This document shows positions 17,096 to 27,237 of a stretch of 64,000 bases of DNA, piece by piece. The stretch spans positions 21,673-85,672 of the forward strand of contig JAFULC010000020.1 of the NCBI GenBank assembly GCA_017483305.1. The letters run 5' to 3'. The position numbers were made by a program, and so were the translations under genes. Source of the stretch: Clostridia bacterium (GTDB lineage Bacteria; Bacillota; Clostridia; Oscillospirales; CAG-272). The notes beneath the pieces are model-generated. The model was not told where the DNA came from and made no database searches. It was given only the letters and a program-made list of their open reading frames with translations. Each line of letters starts with the position of its first letter. Within the stretch, counting starts at the first letter, position 1.

Positions 17096-18568
17096 ATGGC
17101 AGATTTCGACAAGGACCTTGACGAAAAGGTCGAGGATGAAGAAGAGAAATTCGAGGGTGCCGAGGAGCAACGTGAGGAAGAGATGGAAAGTCGCTTCGAC
17201 GAGCTTAACGCATTGCTTGAGGACAGACAGTTTTCCAAATTCTCTCAAGAGCTGAGCGAAATGAACCCCGTTGACGTTGCAGACTTCTTTTCCGAGCTTG
17301 ACAATAAGAGGATCCCCGCGGTATTTAAGCTTTTGGGCAAGGACGTTGCCGCAGAGGTTTTTGCGGAGCTTGACACTGATATGCAGAAGTATATCATCGA
17401 GGCGATGACCGACCGTGAGATCACGCGAATCATCGAGGAGCTCGCAATTGACGATGCGGCAGAGACGATCAGTGAGCTGCCTGCGAATATAGTCACAAGA
17501 ATAATGAAAAACGTGACCTCCGAGACACGAAAGGAGATCAACCGCTACCTTTCTTATCCCGAGGGCAGTGCGGGAAGCGAGATGACCGCAGAGTTTGTCG
17601 ATCTGCGCGCTCACATGACCGTGGCTCAGGCGATCGAGCATATACGCAAAACGGGTGTTGACAAGGAGGCTGTCTACTACGCCTACGTTACCGATGCGCG
17701 CAGAGTTTTGCAGGGAACGGTATCCTTCAAGGATCTGCTTTTTGCCAAGAGTGATACGCTGATCAAGGATCTGATGACCGAGGATCCGATCTATGCGGCG
17801 ACCGTAGACGACCGAGAATATGCGGCAGACACCGTCGCTAAGTACGGTCTGCTTGCGCTTCCTATCGTTGACAAGGAAAATAGGCTCGTGGGTATTCTTA
17901 CGGTAGACGACGCTATCGACGTCATTAACGAGGAGGCTACCGAGGATATCGAGCTTATGGCAGGTATTACGCCTACCGATAAGCCTTACCTCAAGACCGG
18001 CGTTTTTGAGACCTGGAAAAAGCGTTTTCCGTGGTTGCTTATACTGATGATCGCGGCGGTATTCTCGAGTATGGTCATTACACACTACGAGTCTGCGATC
18101 GGCACTTACGCGATACTTGCGGCGTTCTTCCCGATGCTGATGAACACGGGCGGTAATGCGGGAAGTCAGTCGTCGGTTGCGATCATTCGTGCGCTCTCGC
18201 TTGACGAGATCTCGATGAAGAACTTTTTTAAGGTTCTCTGGAAGGAGTTCAGGGTCTCGTTGCTGTGTGCGGCTTGTCTTTCGATAGTTTGCTTTGCCAA
18301 AACCATGGCTATTGATTTCAAATTTCAGACGCAGGAGATTCTTGCCAACGGATCGGTGCAGAACAATCTTGCCATTGCGGCGATAGTCAGCGTTACCGCG
18401 TTTTGTGCGGTAGTTATCGCGAAGGTCGTGGGAGTTATTTTCCCGATGGCCGCGAAGAAGGTTGGACTTGACCCTGCCGTTATGGCGTCGCCCTTTATTA
18501 CGACCGTGGTCGACATCATCACGCTTGTGGTCTATTTTGCTATCGCGTCGCTTGCACTTGGAATATAA
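17096..18568 (+). CDS. mgtE: magnesium transporter MgtE
   Basis: MgtE is a homodimeric Mg2+ channel of the cytoplasmic membrane gated by intracellular Mg2+. The protein is 490 residues: an acidic start, MgtE N domain (about 45-150), two CBS domains (about 165-290), and five membrane helices with the pore motif G-G-N-A-G-S-Q near residue 350. AGGAGG precedes the ATG. The 79-nt upstream gap is too short for an M-box riboswitch, so gating by the protein itself is the likely control. Confidence 0.95.
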   Translation: MADFDKDLDEKVEDEEEKFEGAEEQREEEMESRFDELNALLEDRQFSKFSQELSEMNPVDVADFFSELDNKRIPAVFKLLGKDVAAEVFAELDTDMQKYIIEAMTDREITRIIEELAIDDAAETISELPANIVTRIMKNVTSETRKEINRYLSYPEGSAGSEMTAEFVDLRAHMTVAQAIEHIRKTGVDKEAVYYAYVTDARRVLQGTVSFKDLLFAKSDTLIKDLMTEDPIYAATVDDREYAADTVAKYGLLALPIVDKENRLVGILTVDDAIDVINEEATEDIELMAGITPTDKPYLKTGVFETWKKRFPWLLILMIAAVFSSMVITHYESAIGTYAILAAFFPMLMNTGGNAGSQSSVAIIRALSLDEISMKNFFKVLWKEFRVSLLCAACLSIVCFAKTMAIDFKFQTQEILANGSVQNNLAIAAIVSVTAFCAVVIAKVVGVIFPMAAKKVGLDPAVMASPFITTVVDIITLVVYFAIASLALGI

Positions 18569-18574
18569 TATAAA

Positions 18575-18607
18575 CGGGAGAAGGCGATCATCGCCCTCTC
18601 CCGAAAA
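18575..18607. terminator. bidirectional terminator between mgtE and the alanine symporter
   Basis: A 14-bp inverted repeat with one mismatch (18575-18588 with 18590-18603), followed by AAAAATTT on the right and A/T-rich sequence on the left. It overlaps the last codon of the leftward gene. Confidence 0.75.
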
Positions 18608-19940
18608 ATTTGTCGGTCTCTTCGACTACCTCGTCGGACATAAGGAAAAGGACGGTGAGATTTATTATCGTCATGATCCCGAGCGCGAGGTCGGCGGCGA
18701 GCCACGCGAGCTTGGGGGCGGTCAGCGCGCCGATGAAGATGAACAGGCAATATATGAGAATGTAGGCGACGGTGAAGGGTCGCTTTTTCGTTATATACAG
18801 TATGCTTTCCTTGCCGTAGTGCGCCCAGCAGATCATTGTCGCGAAGGCGAAGAGCAACACCGAGATCGTCATAAAATACTCCGACCAGCCTCCGAGCACG
18901 CTTGAGTAGGCTTTTATCGTCATCATCATTGGGTTTTCTTTATAGAGAAGGATACTTTGCGAGCCGCCAAGGCTTGCGACGATGATAACGAGAGCGGTGA
19001 GGGTACAGAGCAGGATAGTATCTACAAAGACCTCAAATATTCCCCAAAAGCCCTGCTTGGCAGGACTGTCGGTCTCGGCGGCGGCGTGTGCCGTGGGGGC
19101 GGTGCCGCAGCCTGCCTCGTTGGACATAAGTCCTCGCATCGTGCCCGCTTTAAGCGCTCTTGAGATACCAAAGCCTGCTACACCGCCTGCGGCGCTCCGG
19201 AGGGTGAAGGCGCTGTTGAATATGGCGGCGAAGGCGTCGCCGATAAGCTCGCGGCGAGCGGCAAGGACGGCGAGCGAAAGGACGATGTATCCGAGGGTCA
19301 TTATCGGGACGGTCTTCTCGGAAAACGAGCTTATCCATCTTGCGTTTCCCGATATTACTATAACACATAGCAGGGCGACTATAGCTCCGATTATCCACGG
19401 CTTGATATTCATCACGCCCTCGAAGGAGGTCGAAACGGCGTTTGATTGGATAACGCAGCCCATCGTTATGGCGTTGACGATGCAGAGCAGGGCGAAGACT
19501 GTCGCGAGGGTCTTTCCGAAGATCTTTTTGCCGTTTTTAGCGAAATGGTCATATATATAATATGACGCACCGCCGTGATGCTCGCCCGTGGCGGAGTCTG
19601 TCCTGCGGTGCTTGATGGCGAGCGTTATCTCGGCATATTTGAGCACCATTGCCACGAGTGCGCTTATCCACATCCAAAAGACCGAGCCGAAGCCGCCGAT
19701 TGCAATTGAGGAGGCGACTCCTGCGATATTTCCCACTCCAAGCGTGCCTGCGAGAGCAAGCGTGACCGCGCGGAACGGGGAAATGCCGTCCTTTTTTTGC
19801 CGTTTGAGCATTGATCTTATGATCTTTACGGGATGTCTTATATAAAAGAATTTCAGCCTGATGGAAAAATAAAGCCCCGAGAGGATGAGCAATATCGGTG
19901 TTATCAGGCTGATTATATTATCGTTTAAAAATTCGAGCAT
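18588..19940 (-). CDS. alanine/glycine:cation symporter (AGCS family)
   Basis: A 450-residue membrane protein with about 10-11 helices, which imports alanine or glycine with Na+ or H+. Family marks include A-L-A-G-T-L-G-V-G-N-I-A-G-V near residue 65, F-W-M-W, and G-L-M-S-N-E-A-G-C-G-T-A-P near residue 275. The start is the ATG at 19938-19940. It converges with mgtE. No clear promoter was identified in the upstream 200 bp. Confidence 0.9.
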   Translation of the reverse strand: MLEFLNDNIISLITPILLILSGLYFSIRLKFFYIRHPVKIIRSMLKRQKKDGISPFRAVTLALAGTLGVGNIAGVASSIAIGGFGSVFWMWISALVAMVLKYAEITLAIKHRRTDSATGEHHGGASYYIYDHFAKNGKKIFGKTLATVFALLCIVNAITMGCVIQSNAVSTSFEGVMNIKPWIIGAIVALLCVIVISGNARWISSFSEKTVPIMTLGYIVLSLAVLAARRELIGDAFAAIFNSAFTLRSAAGGVAGFGISRALKAGTMRGLMSNEAGCGTAPTAHAAAETDSPAKQGFWGIFEVFVDTILLCTLTALVIIVASLGGSQSILLYKENPMMMTIKAYSSVLGGWSEYFMTISVLLFAFATMICWAHYGKESILYITKKRPFTVAYILIYCLFIFIGALTAPKLAWLAADLALGIMTIINLTVLFLMSDEVVEETDKFFGRGR

Positions 19941-20141
19941 ATCAGTCTCCGTTCCGTCGCTTGAGGCGGTATTTTCTGAGAAGGATCTTTTGCGCGTTTA
20001 CGCACAAGCGTTTTCGACGCGAAAATACACGCTTTTTCCTGCCTCTACACAAATATATGAGGGAGAGTCGATTTTTAGAAGAAAGCTTTTTGTTACAAAG
20101 GAAAACTTTGTTAATAATATGTGAATTATATGCCGAAGCTA

Positions 20142-20169
20142 TTGATTTTTGCCGTGATTGTGGTACAAT
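20142..20169 (+). promoter_or_regulatory. groESL promoter
   Basis: TTGATT (20142-20147), 16-bp spacer, TACAAT (20164-20169). The start point would fall at the CIRCE operator just downstream. Confidence 0.65.
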
Positions 20170-20179
20170 ATACTGTGGA

Positions 20180-20206
20180 TTAGCACTTGACACAAAGGAG
20201 TGCTAA
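20180..20206 (+). promoter_or_regulatory. CIRCE operator (HrcA binding site)
   Basis: TTAGCACTT, nine bases, GAGTGCTAA. This matches the CIRCE consensus (TTAGCACTC-N9-GAGTGCTAA) with one mismatch in the left arm. It is the known target of the HrcA heat-shock repressor and sits between promoter and groES. Confidence 0.92.
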
Positions 20207-20255
20207 ATTAATCAAGTATCAATATGCCAGGTGCATTTTTAAGGAGGATATTAAG

Positions 20256-20540
20256 ATGACACTTAAACCGTTATCCAACAGAGTTGTAATTAAATTCGCA
20301 GAGGCTGAGGAGAAGACTCAGTCCGGCATTATTCTCACCGCTTCCGCTCAGGAAAAGCCCCAGATCGCAGAGATCGTTGCGGTTGGTCCCGGCAAGGTTG
20401 AGGACGGCAAGCTCGTTCCTATGTCGGTTAAGGTTGGCGAGCGTGTAATCGCAAGCAAGTACGCGGGAACTGTCGTTAAGATGGACGGCGTTGAATACAC
20501 CGTGCTTTCCGAGGACGATATACTCGCGATCGTTGAGTAA
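20256..20540 (+). CDS. groS: co-chaperonin GroES
   Basis: GroES caps the GroEL cage. The start at 20256 follows AAGGAGGA at 20241-20248 and gives M-T-L-K-P-L-S-N-R-V-V, 94 residues, the normal length. The mobile loop (E-K-T-Q-S-G-I-I-L) and V-G-P-G-K are present. It is controlled by the CIRCE element upstream. A 140-nt gap separates it from groEL, longer than usual. Confidence 0.96.
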   Translation: MTLKPLSNRVVIKFAEAEEKTQSGIILTASAQEKPQIAEIVAVGPGKVEDGKLVPMSVKVGERVIASKYAGTVVKMDGVEYTVLSEDDILAIVE

Positions 20541-20559
20541 TTTTACTTATTTTGGAGGT

Positions 20560-22306
<1,747 letters not shown>

Positions 22307-22324
22307 GATATGGGATAAATGCAA

Positions 22325-22370
22325 GAGGGGGAAAGGAAACTTTTTGAAAAATGTTTCCTTTCCCCCTCCT
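22325..22370 (+). terminator. groEL terminator
   Basis: A 16-bp perfect stem (22325-22340 with 22353-22368) with loop TTTTTGAAAAAT. The flanking TTTCAAAAACTTTC block (22386-22399) recurs after the ROK gene and upstream of icd, so the hairpin and tail belong to a repeated extragenic element. Confidence 0.75.
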
Positions 22371-22474
22371 GCACCTCCCCCTATCTTTCAAAAACTTTCT
22401 GTAAAAAGGGAAAGGTTTTTGGGTGGAGCTTGTCTGAAGCCGTGAGGTTTTTTGGAAAGATTTGTGTTTTGGAC

Positions 22475-22503
22475 TTGTAAAACGGCGGGATTTGTGGTAA
22501 AAT
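22475..22503 (+). promoter_or_regulatory. promoter for the HAD gene
   Basis: TTGTAA (22475-22480), 17-bp spacer, TAAAAT (22498-22503), 26 bp before the chosen ATG. Confidence 0.5.
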
Positions 22504-22529
22504 GGGGTATAAACATATTGGAGTTGGAT

Positions 22530-23351
22530 ATGGGAAAGTTTGATGGGGTGCTTATATGCACCGATCTTGACGGTACGCTGCTTCGATCGGATAGGTCGAT
22601 CTCGCAGGAAAATCTTGATGCGATCGAATATTTTAAGTCCGAGGGTGGATATTTTACATTTATTACGGGAAGAATGCCGTATTTTTCTAAAATGGTATAT
22701 GATGCGGTCGGGGCTAATGCTCCCGTTGGATGCGTTAACGGCGGCGGTATTTACGATTACGAAAAGGGTGAGTATTTATGGCTGGCGACCTTGTCAGACA
22801 GTGTCATTGAGCTTGTGGAGCATGTTGACAAAAACGTTGACGGCATTGGAATTAATCTTAACACACCGGACAAGGTTTATTTTTGTCGAGATAATGCGGC
22901 GACCGCGGAGTACAGAAAAGCCACGGGCATTCCCAATCTCGTCGCTGACTACAAGGCGGTGGACGAGCCCTAGGCAAAGATCGTTTTTTGCGACGATAAC
23001 AAAGAGCATATTTTGCGCGCTATTGAGCTTTTGAACGATCATCCGAAAGCAGATGAGTTTGATTTTGTGCGAACCGAGCGAACTCTTTACGAGGTCGTGC
23101 CCAAGGGAGTTAACAAGGGGGGTGCTTTGCCGCGACTTGCCGCCGCTTTGGGCATAGAAATGTCGAAGGTCGTGGCGATCGGGGATTACCACAATGATAT
23201 TGCAATGCTTCGCGCGGCGGGCGTTGGCGTTGCTGTCGCAAATGCGGTCGATGAGATTAAGGCGGTGGCGGATTATATCACCGTGAGCAACGAGGAGCAT
23301 GCGATCGCGAGGGTGATAGAGGAATTGGATAGGGGTATATTGCTGCAATAA
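22530..23351 (+). pseudogene. Cof-type HAD phosphatase with an in-frame TAG
   Basis: The gene reads as a complete Cof/YidA-type HAD hydrolase of 274 codons in one frame, interrupted only by TAG at 22971-22973 (codon 148). Motif I, D-L-D-G-T-L-L, is at residues 12-18; the C2-type cap is in the middle; motif IV, G-D-Y-H-N-D-I-A-M-L, is after the stop. The family dephosphorylates sugar phosphates or flavin nucleotides. Translation stopping at the TAG would lose the catalytic C-terminal half. The rest of the frame is intact, so the lesion is recent, suppressed, or a sequence error. TAG ends other genes here, so it is not a sense codon in general. Confidence 0.8.
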
Positions 23352-23375
23352 TATACGAATGCTTTCCTAAAACGG

Positions 23376-23404
23376 TTGACAATATCTTGGATATAAGATA
23401 TACA
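23376..23404 (+). promoter_or_regulatory. promoter for the LRR lipoprotein
   Basis: TTGACA (23376-23381), 17-bp spacer, TATACA (23399-23404), close to the sigma-A consensus. Confidence 0.7.
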
Positions 23405-23437
23405 AAATTTAATGTTTTTAATTTTTTGGAGGAAAAA

Positions 23438-24718
23438 ATGAAAAAGTTTAAAATACTTATTATATTAATTGCCGCAACTATACTTGTTTGCCTTGCCTCG
23501 TTGGTATCCTGCGGCATAATAGGCGGTGCCAAGGGAACTAAAGGTTTGGAGTATCATCTTTGGTCTGACGGAACTTATGCTGTTACGGTAGGAGATGCCG
23601 ATTTTACGGATAAAATCGTTATTCCTTCAAAACACAAAGGAAAACCTGTCACTCGCATACCCGAAAAAGCATTCGAAAATTGCACAAGTCTTACGAGCAT
23701 AACGATTCCTGCCAGCGTTACAATCATTGAAGCAAATGCTTTCTTGGGCTGTGATAAGCTGACGGATGTAGTCTTTGAAGGTAATAGCCAACTTATAAGT
23801 ATTGGTGCTGGTGCGTTCAAGGGTTGCACACGCCTCAAAAACATAACGATTCCCGACGGTGTAACAAGCATTGGTTCCGGTGCATTTTATCGTTGTGGCA
23901 ATCTTGAGAAAATAGAATTTCCCGATGGATTAAAAACAATTGGTAGCTACGCGTTCGAAAATTGTTCAAAGCTTAAGAGCGTAACAATTCCTGACAGTGT
24001 TAAGAGTGTAGGTGCCACTTGCTTTGATAATTGTGACGGTTTAACAAGCGTTACTTTGTCCAATAACATGAAATACATCGGTGATTTTGCATTCTGCGAC
24101 TGTGATAGGCTTACAAGCATCACTATTCCTGATAGCGTAACAAGCATTGGTTATAAGGCATTTTACGGCTGCAATGCCCTTGCGAATGTTGTCATTCCTG
24201 ATAGTGTAACCAACATTGGTGAGTTGGCATTCGGTTCATGTAAAAAACTTACAAATATTACTATTCCTGATAGTGTAACAAGTATTGGTGAGTCTGCATT
24301 CAGTCATTGTGAAAATCTTACGAGTGTTACCATAGGAAACGGTGTAACCAGCATTGGTGAATATACATTCAGTAACTGTGAAAATCTTACGAGTATTACC
24401 ATAGGAAACAGTGTAGCCGACATAGGATATAGGGTATTTACTAAATGTATAGGCCTTAAGAGCATTACTATTCCTGATAGCGTAACAAGTATTGGTGATG
24501 AAGCGTTTAACGGTTGCGAAAATCTTACGAGTGTTACCATAGGAAACGGCATTACATTTATAGGTTTCAAAGCATTTTATCTTTGCGAAAAAATTACTGA
24601 AATAAGTTATAATGGCACTAAATCCCAGTGGGAGGGTGTCTCCAAAGAATATAACTGGAATTCCCATACTGGTGATTATACTATTTATTGTTTGGACGGA
24701 AAAATTGAAAAAAATTGA
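23438..24718 (+). CDS. BspA-type leucine-rich-repeat lipoprotein
   Basis: A 426-residue surface lipoprotein. The start at 23438 follows GGAGGA. The signal peptide ends in the lipobox L-V-S-C at about residue 27, so the protein is lipid-anchored outside the membrane. It holds about 14 LRR_5 repeats of 23 residues, each with A-F-x-x-C and I-T-I-P-D-S-V-T-S-I-G, then a short C-terminal cap (Y-N-G-T-K-S-Q-W). Members of this family mediate adhesion or glycan or protein binding in gut and oral bacteria; the partner is unknown. G+C is lower than in its neighbours. Confidence 0.88.
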   Translation: MKKFKILIILIAATILVCLASLVSCGIIGGAKGTKGLEYHLWSDGTYAVTVGDADFTDKIVIPSKHKGKPVTRIPEKAFENCTSLTSITIPASVTIIEANAFLGCDKLTDVVFEGNSQLISIGAGAFKGCTRLKNITIPDGVTSIGSGAFYRCGNLEKIEFPDGLKTIGSYAFENCSKLKSVTIPDSVKSVGATCFDNCDGLTSVTLSNNMKYIGDFAFCDCDRLTSITIPDSVTSIGYKAFYGCNALANVVIPDSVTNIGELAFGSCKKLTNITIPDSVTSIGESAFSHCENLTSVTIGNGVTSIGEYTFSNCENLTSITIGNSVADIGYRVFTKCIGLKSITIPDSVTSIGDEAFNGCENLTSVTIGNGITFIGFKAFYLCEKITEISYNGTKSQWEGVSKEYNWNSHTGDYTIYCLDGKIEKN

Positions 24719-24725
24719 TATATAC

Positions 24726-24752
24726 AAAAGAGAGCCGAAAGGCTCGCTTTTG
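24726..24752. terminator. terminator between LRR gene and recG
   Basis: AAAAG-A-GAGCC, loop GAAA, GGCTC-G-CTTTT. The symmetric A and T runs suit termination in both directions between the two convergent genes. Confidence 0.75.
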
Positions 24753-24754
24753 GT

Positions 24755-26911
24755 TTAGCTAATAATATCCCCCTGCATTGTAAACATTCTCTCTGCGGAT
24801 TGGCGCAGGGGAGCGTGGTTTTGGAGGTTGGGGTCGTTTTTGAGGTATTCGCGCGCCTCGGAGAAGGCGGTGGTCATCAGATCGCCGTCCTCGCACATAT
24901 CGGCGAGGCGGAATGAGAGGGTGCCGCTTTGTCTGATCGAGGCGTTGCCCGAAAGGGCGAGGAAGTCGCCGGGGCCGCGCAGCTTGAGGTCTTGTTCGGC
25001 GATCTCGAAGCCGTTGTAGCAATCGCACATGGTTTTAAGGCGTTGCTTGGCGGTCTCGCCAAGGCGACCGCCCGTGCCGTTGACCAGAACGCAATAGGAT
25101 TTCTTCTGTCCGCGTCCGACTCGACCGCGCAGCTGATGAAGCTGGGAGAGACCGAAGCGCTCGGCATTCTCGACGATCATAAGGCAGGCGCTGGGCACGT
25201 TGACTCCGACTTCGATGACGGTTGTGGAGACTAAGATCTGCACCTCGCCCGAGGCGAAGCGGCGCATTACGTTGTCCTTGTCTGCCGTTTTCATTTTGCC
25301 GTGGACGAATGCGATGTTATAGCCCCGCAGGCGCTCGGAGAGCTCCTCGGCGTACTGTACCGCCGCCTTCAAGGGCGGCTTTTCGTTTCTTACGAGCTCC
25401 TCGCCGTATATGGCGATATCGTACAGGTCGATTTCGCCCTCCTGGGTCTCGGTCTCCTCGACCGCGGGGCAGACGACGTAGACCTGACCACCTGCATCGA
25501 CGTTTTTGCGGATGAAGGCATCGAGGCGAGGACGGTAGCTTTCGTCGACGAGGAAGGTATCGACCCTTTGACGTCCCGGGGGCATATCGTCGATCTTGGA
25601 CATGGCGAGATCGCCGTACATCACGAGCGCAAGCGATCTTGGGATCGGGGTCGCGCTCATAACGAGGACGTGGGTGTGTTTATTCCTTTCGGAGAGCAAC
25701 GCGCGCTGATTTACGCCGAAGCGGTGCTGCTCGTCGGTTATGACGAGTCCGGGATTTATAAATTCCGCGCCGTCGGACAGGAGCGCCTGAGTGCCGATGA
25801 CTACGTCGAGGCGTTCGTTGGGATCTTCTGATTTCATAGCCGCGTGGATCTTTCTCTTGGTCGCCGCGGTGCAGGAGCCTGTGAGGAGCGCGCAACGTAT
25901 GCCCAGAGCCTCAAAAATTGCGCGGAGGTCGTTATAATGCTGAGTTGCTAATATCTCCGTGGGCGTCATCAAGGCCGCCTGGTAGCCGTTTTTGACGGCT
26001 ATATACATAGCTGCCGTGGCACAGATCGTTTTGCCGCAGCCGACGTCACCGATGACGATGCGGCTCATTTGCTCGCCCTTGCTCATATCGTGCGCGATAT
26101 CTTTCACCGTTCTTTCCTGCGCGCCCGTCAGCTTATAGGGAAGCAGGGCGAGGAGGGGGGAGATATCGGTGTCGGCGCAGGCGGGAGCGGTGAGGCGCTC
26201 GGTCTTATTGCCCGAGATCGCAAGACCCGTGGCGAAAAGGAAAAGCTCGTCGAAAATGAGTCTTTTTTTCGCGGTCGCGAGGCTTGAGTAGCTTTCGGGA
26301 AAGTGAATCTGTCGCAGGGCGTAATATATTGTGCAGAGCTTATTTCTCTCGCGAACGTCCTCGGGGAGTGGGTCGGGCATTGCCTTACTTGCCATCTCGA
26401 GCGCGTCGGCGACGTTTTGAGAGATCTGCTTTTGGCTCAGCCCGTCAGAGAGTCGGTAGACCGAGAAAAAGGGCGGGGGAGGAAGCTCATCTACCCACGG
26501 GTCTGCGGCGGGGGAGGTCATAGAAAAGCGGCTCTTTACACGGTCCACCTTGCCGTAAAAGCGGAAGGTTGAGCCGACCGAGAATTTGTCCTTATAATAA
26601 TTCTGATTGAAGTAGGTTATCTCACAAACGCCGCTTTCGTCGAACGCGCGGAATTTGAGCAGTGACATGCCGCGCTTGATATTGGCTATTCTCGGCTCGG
26701 TCGCGACGGTCATAACCACCGCTGACTTAAATTCGGGCGAGGTCTCGGCAAGCAGCTTTATATTTGCTCTGTCCTCGTAGGCGCGAGGGAAATAGTAGAG
26801 CAAGTCAAGGACGCTGTGAATGCCTGCGTTTGCATACGCCTTTGCCTTGACCGCGCCGACTCCGTATAGCGCAGTTACGGGTATTTCGTTGAGATTTTTG
26901 TTATAATTCAT
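24755..26911 (-). CDS. recG: ATP-dependent DNA helicase RecG
   Basis: RecG remodels stalled replication forks and Holliday junctions. The start at 26911 gives M-N-Y-N-K-N-L-N-E-I-P-V-T-A-L-Y-G-V-G and 718 residues; upstream codons in the frame are low-complexity and not homologous. The wedge/OB domain (about 50-160) is followed by helicase motifs: Walker A G-D-V-G-C-G-K-T, the RecG-type D-E-Q-H-R-F-G-V box, M-S-A-T-P-I-P-R-S, and motif VI L-R-G-R-V-G-R-G. It ends at the shared terminator with the LRR gene. Confidence 0.96.
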   Translation of the reverse strand: MNYNKNLNEIPVTALYGVGAVKAKAYANAGIHSVLDLLYYFPRAYEDRANIKLLAETSPEFKSAVVMTVATEPRIANIKRGMSLLKFRAFDESGVCEITYFNQNYYKDKFSVGSTFRFYGKVDRVKSRFSMTSPAADPWVDELPPPPFFSVYRLSDGLSQKQISQNVADALEMASKAMPDPLPEDVRERNKLCTIYYALRQIHFPESYSSLATAKKRLIFDELFLFATGLAISGNKTERLTAPACADTDISPLLALLPYKLTGAQERTVKDIAHDMSKGEQMSRIVIGDVGCGKTICATAAMYIAVKNGYQAALMTPTEILATQHYNDLRAIFEALGIRCALLTGSCTAATKRKIHAAMKSEDPNERLDVVIGTQALLSDGAEFINPGLVITDEQHRFGVNQRALLSERNKHTHVLVMSATPIPRSLALVMYGDLAMSKIDDMPPGRQRVDTFLVDESYRPRLDAFIRKNVDAGGQVYVVCPAVEETETQEGEIDLYDIAIYGEELVRNEKPPLKAAVQYAEELSERLRGYNIAFVHGKMKTADKDNVMRRFASGEVQILVSTTVIEVGVNVPSACLMIVENAERFGLSQLHQLRGRVGRGQKKSYCVLVNGTGGRLGETAKQRLKTMCDCYNGFEIAEQDLKLRGPGDFLALSGNASIRQSGTLSFRLADMCEDGDLMTTAFSEAREYLKNDPNLQNHAPLRQSAERMFTMQGDIIS

Positions 26912-27237
26912 ATTTTTCACCAATGTATTTGTTGTTGACAAATTGCAATTTAGCGGGGGATGCGGGGGGCGCGGGGAAGCGTGCGCGGGGAAGCGTGCCT
27001 TCGGCGACATACTTTCTTTGAAAAGAAAGTATGCAAAGAAACTTCCGGTACTTGGGGTTCTGACTGAGGTGAGGTGACGCTGAAATTTGACGAGTCAAAT
27101 TTCAGCCTACTGAGATAATATACGCCTGACAGTGTAGAACCCAGCCGATGAAATACAATTGACTTTATTGTTACCTTAAGTTAAAGTTAACTGATCGTTT
27201 TGGGTTATGAGATCAAAATTTGAAGCCGCCAAATAAA
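26912..27237. repeat. intergenic stretch with repeats and two hairpins
   Basis: This gene-free gap lies between recG and the recombinase. It has two exact tandem copies of a 14-bp GC-rich unit (GCGCGGGGAAGCGT, 26969-26996). It also has a perfect hairpin CATACTTTCTT/AAGAAAGTATG at 27008-27033, followed by CAAAGAAAC, and a second hairpin GCTGAAATTTGAC/GTCAAATTTCAGC at 27079-27106. The first resembles extragenic repeats common in gut Clostridia. No coding frame is supported. Confidence 0.6.

Noticed and set aside
23650-24560. Regular direct repeats resembling a CRISPR array
   Set aside because: The spacing of about 69 bp equals 23 codons and the frame encodes LRR_5 repeats with a signal peptide; it is coding repeat, not CRISPR.
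25222-26572. Plus-strand open frames inside recG
   Set aside because: Shadows of the minus-strand helicase gene, which has all motifs in frame.
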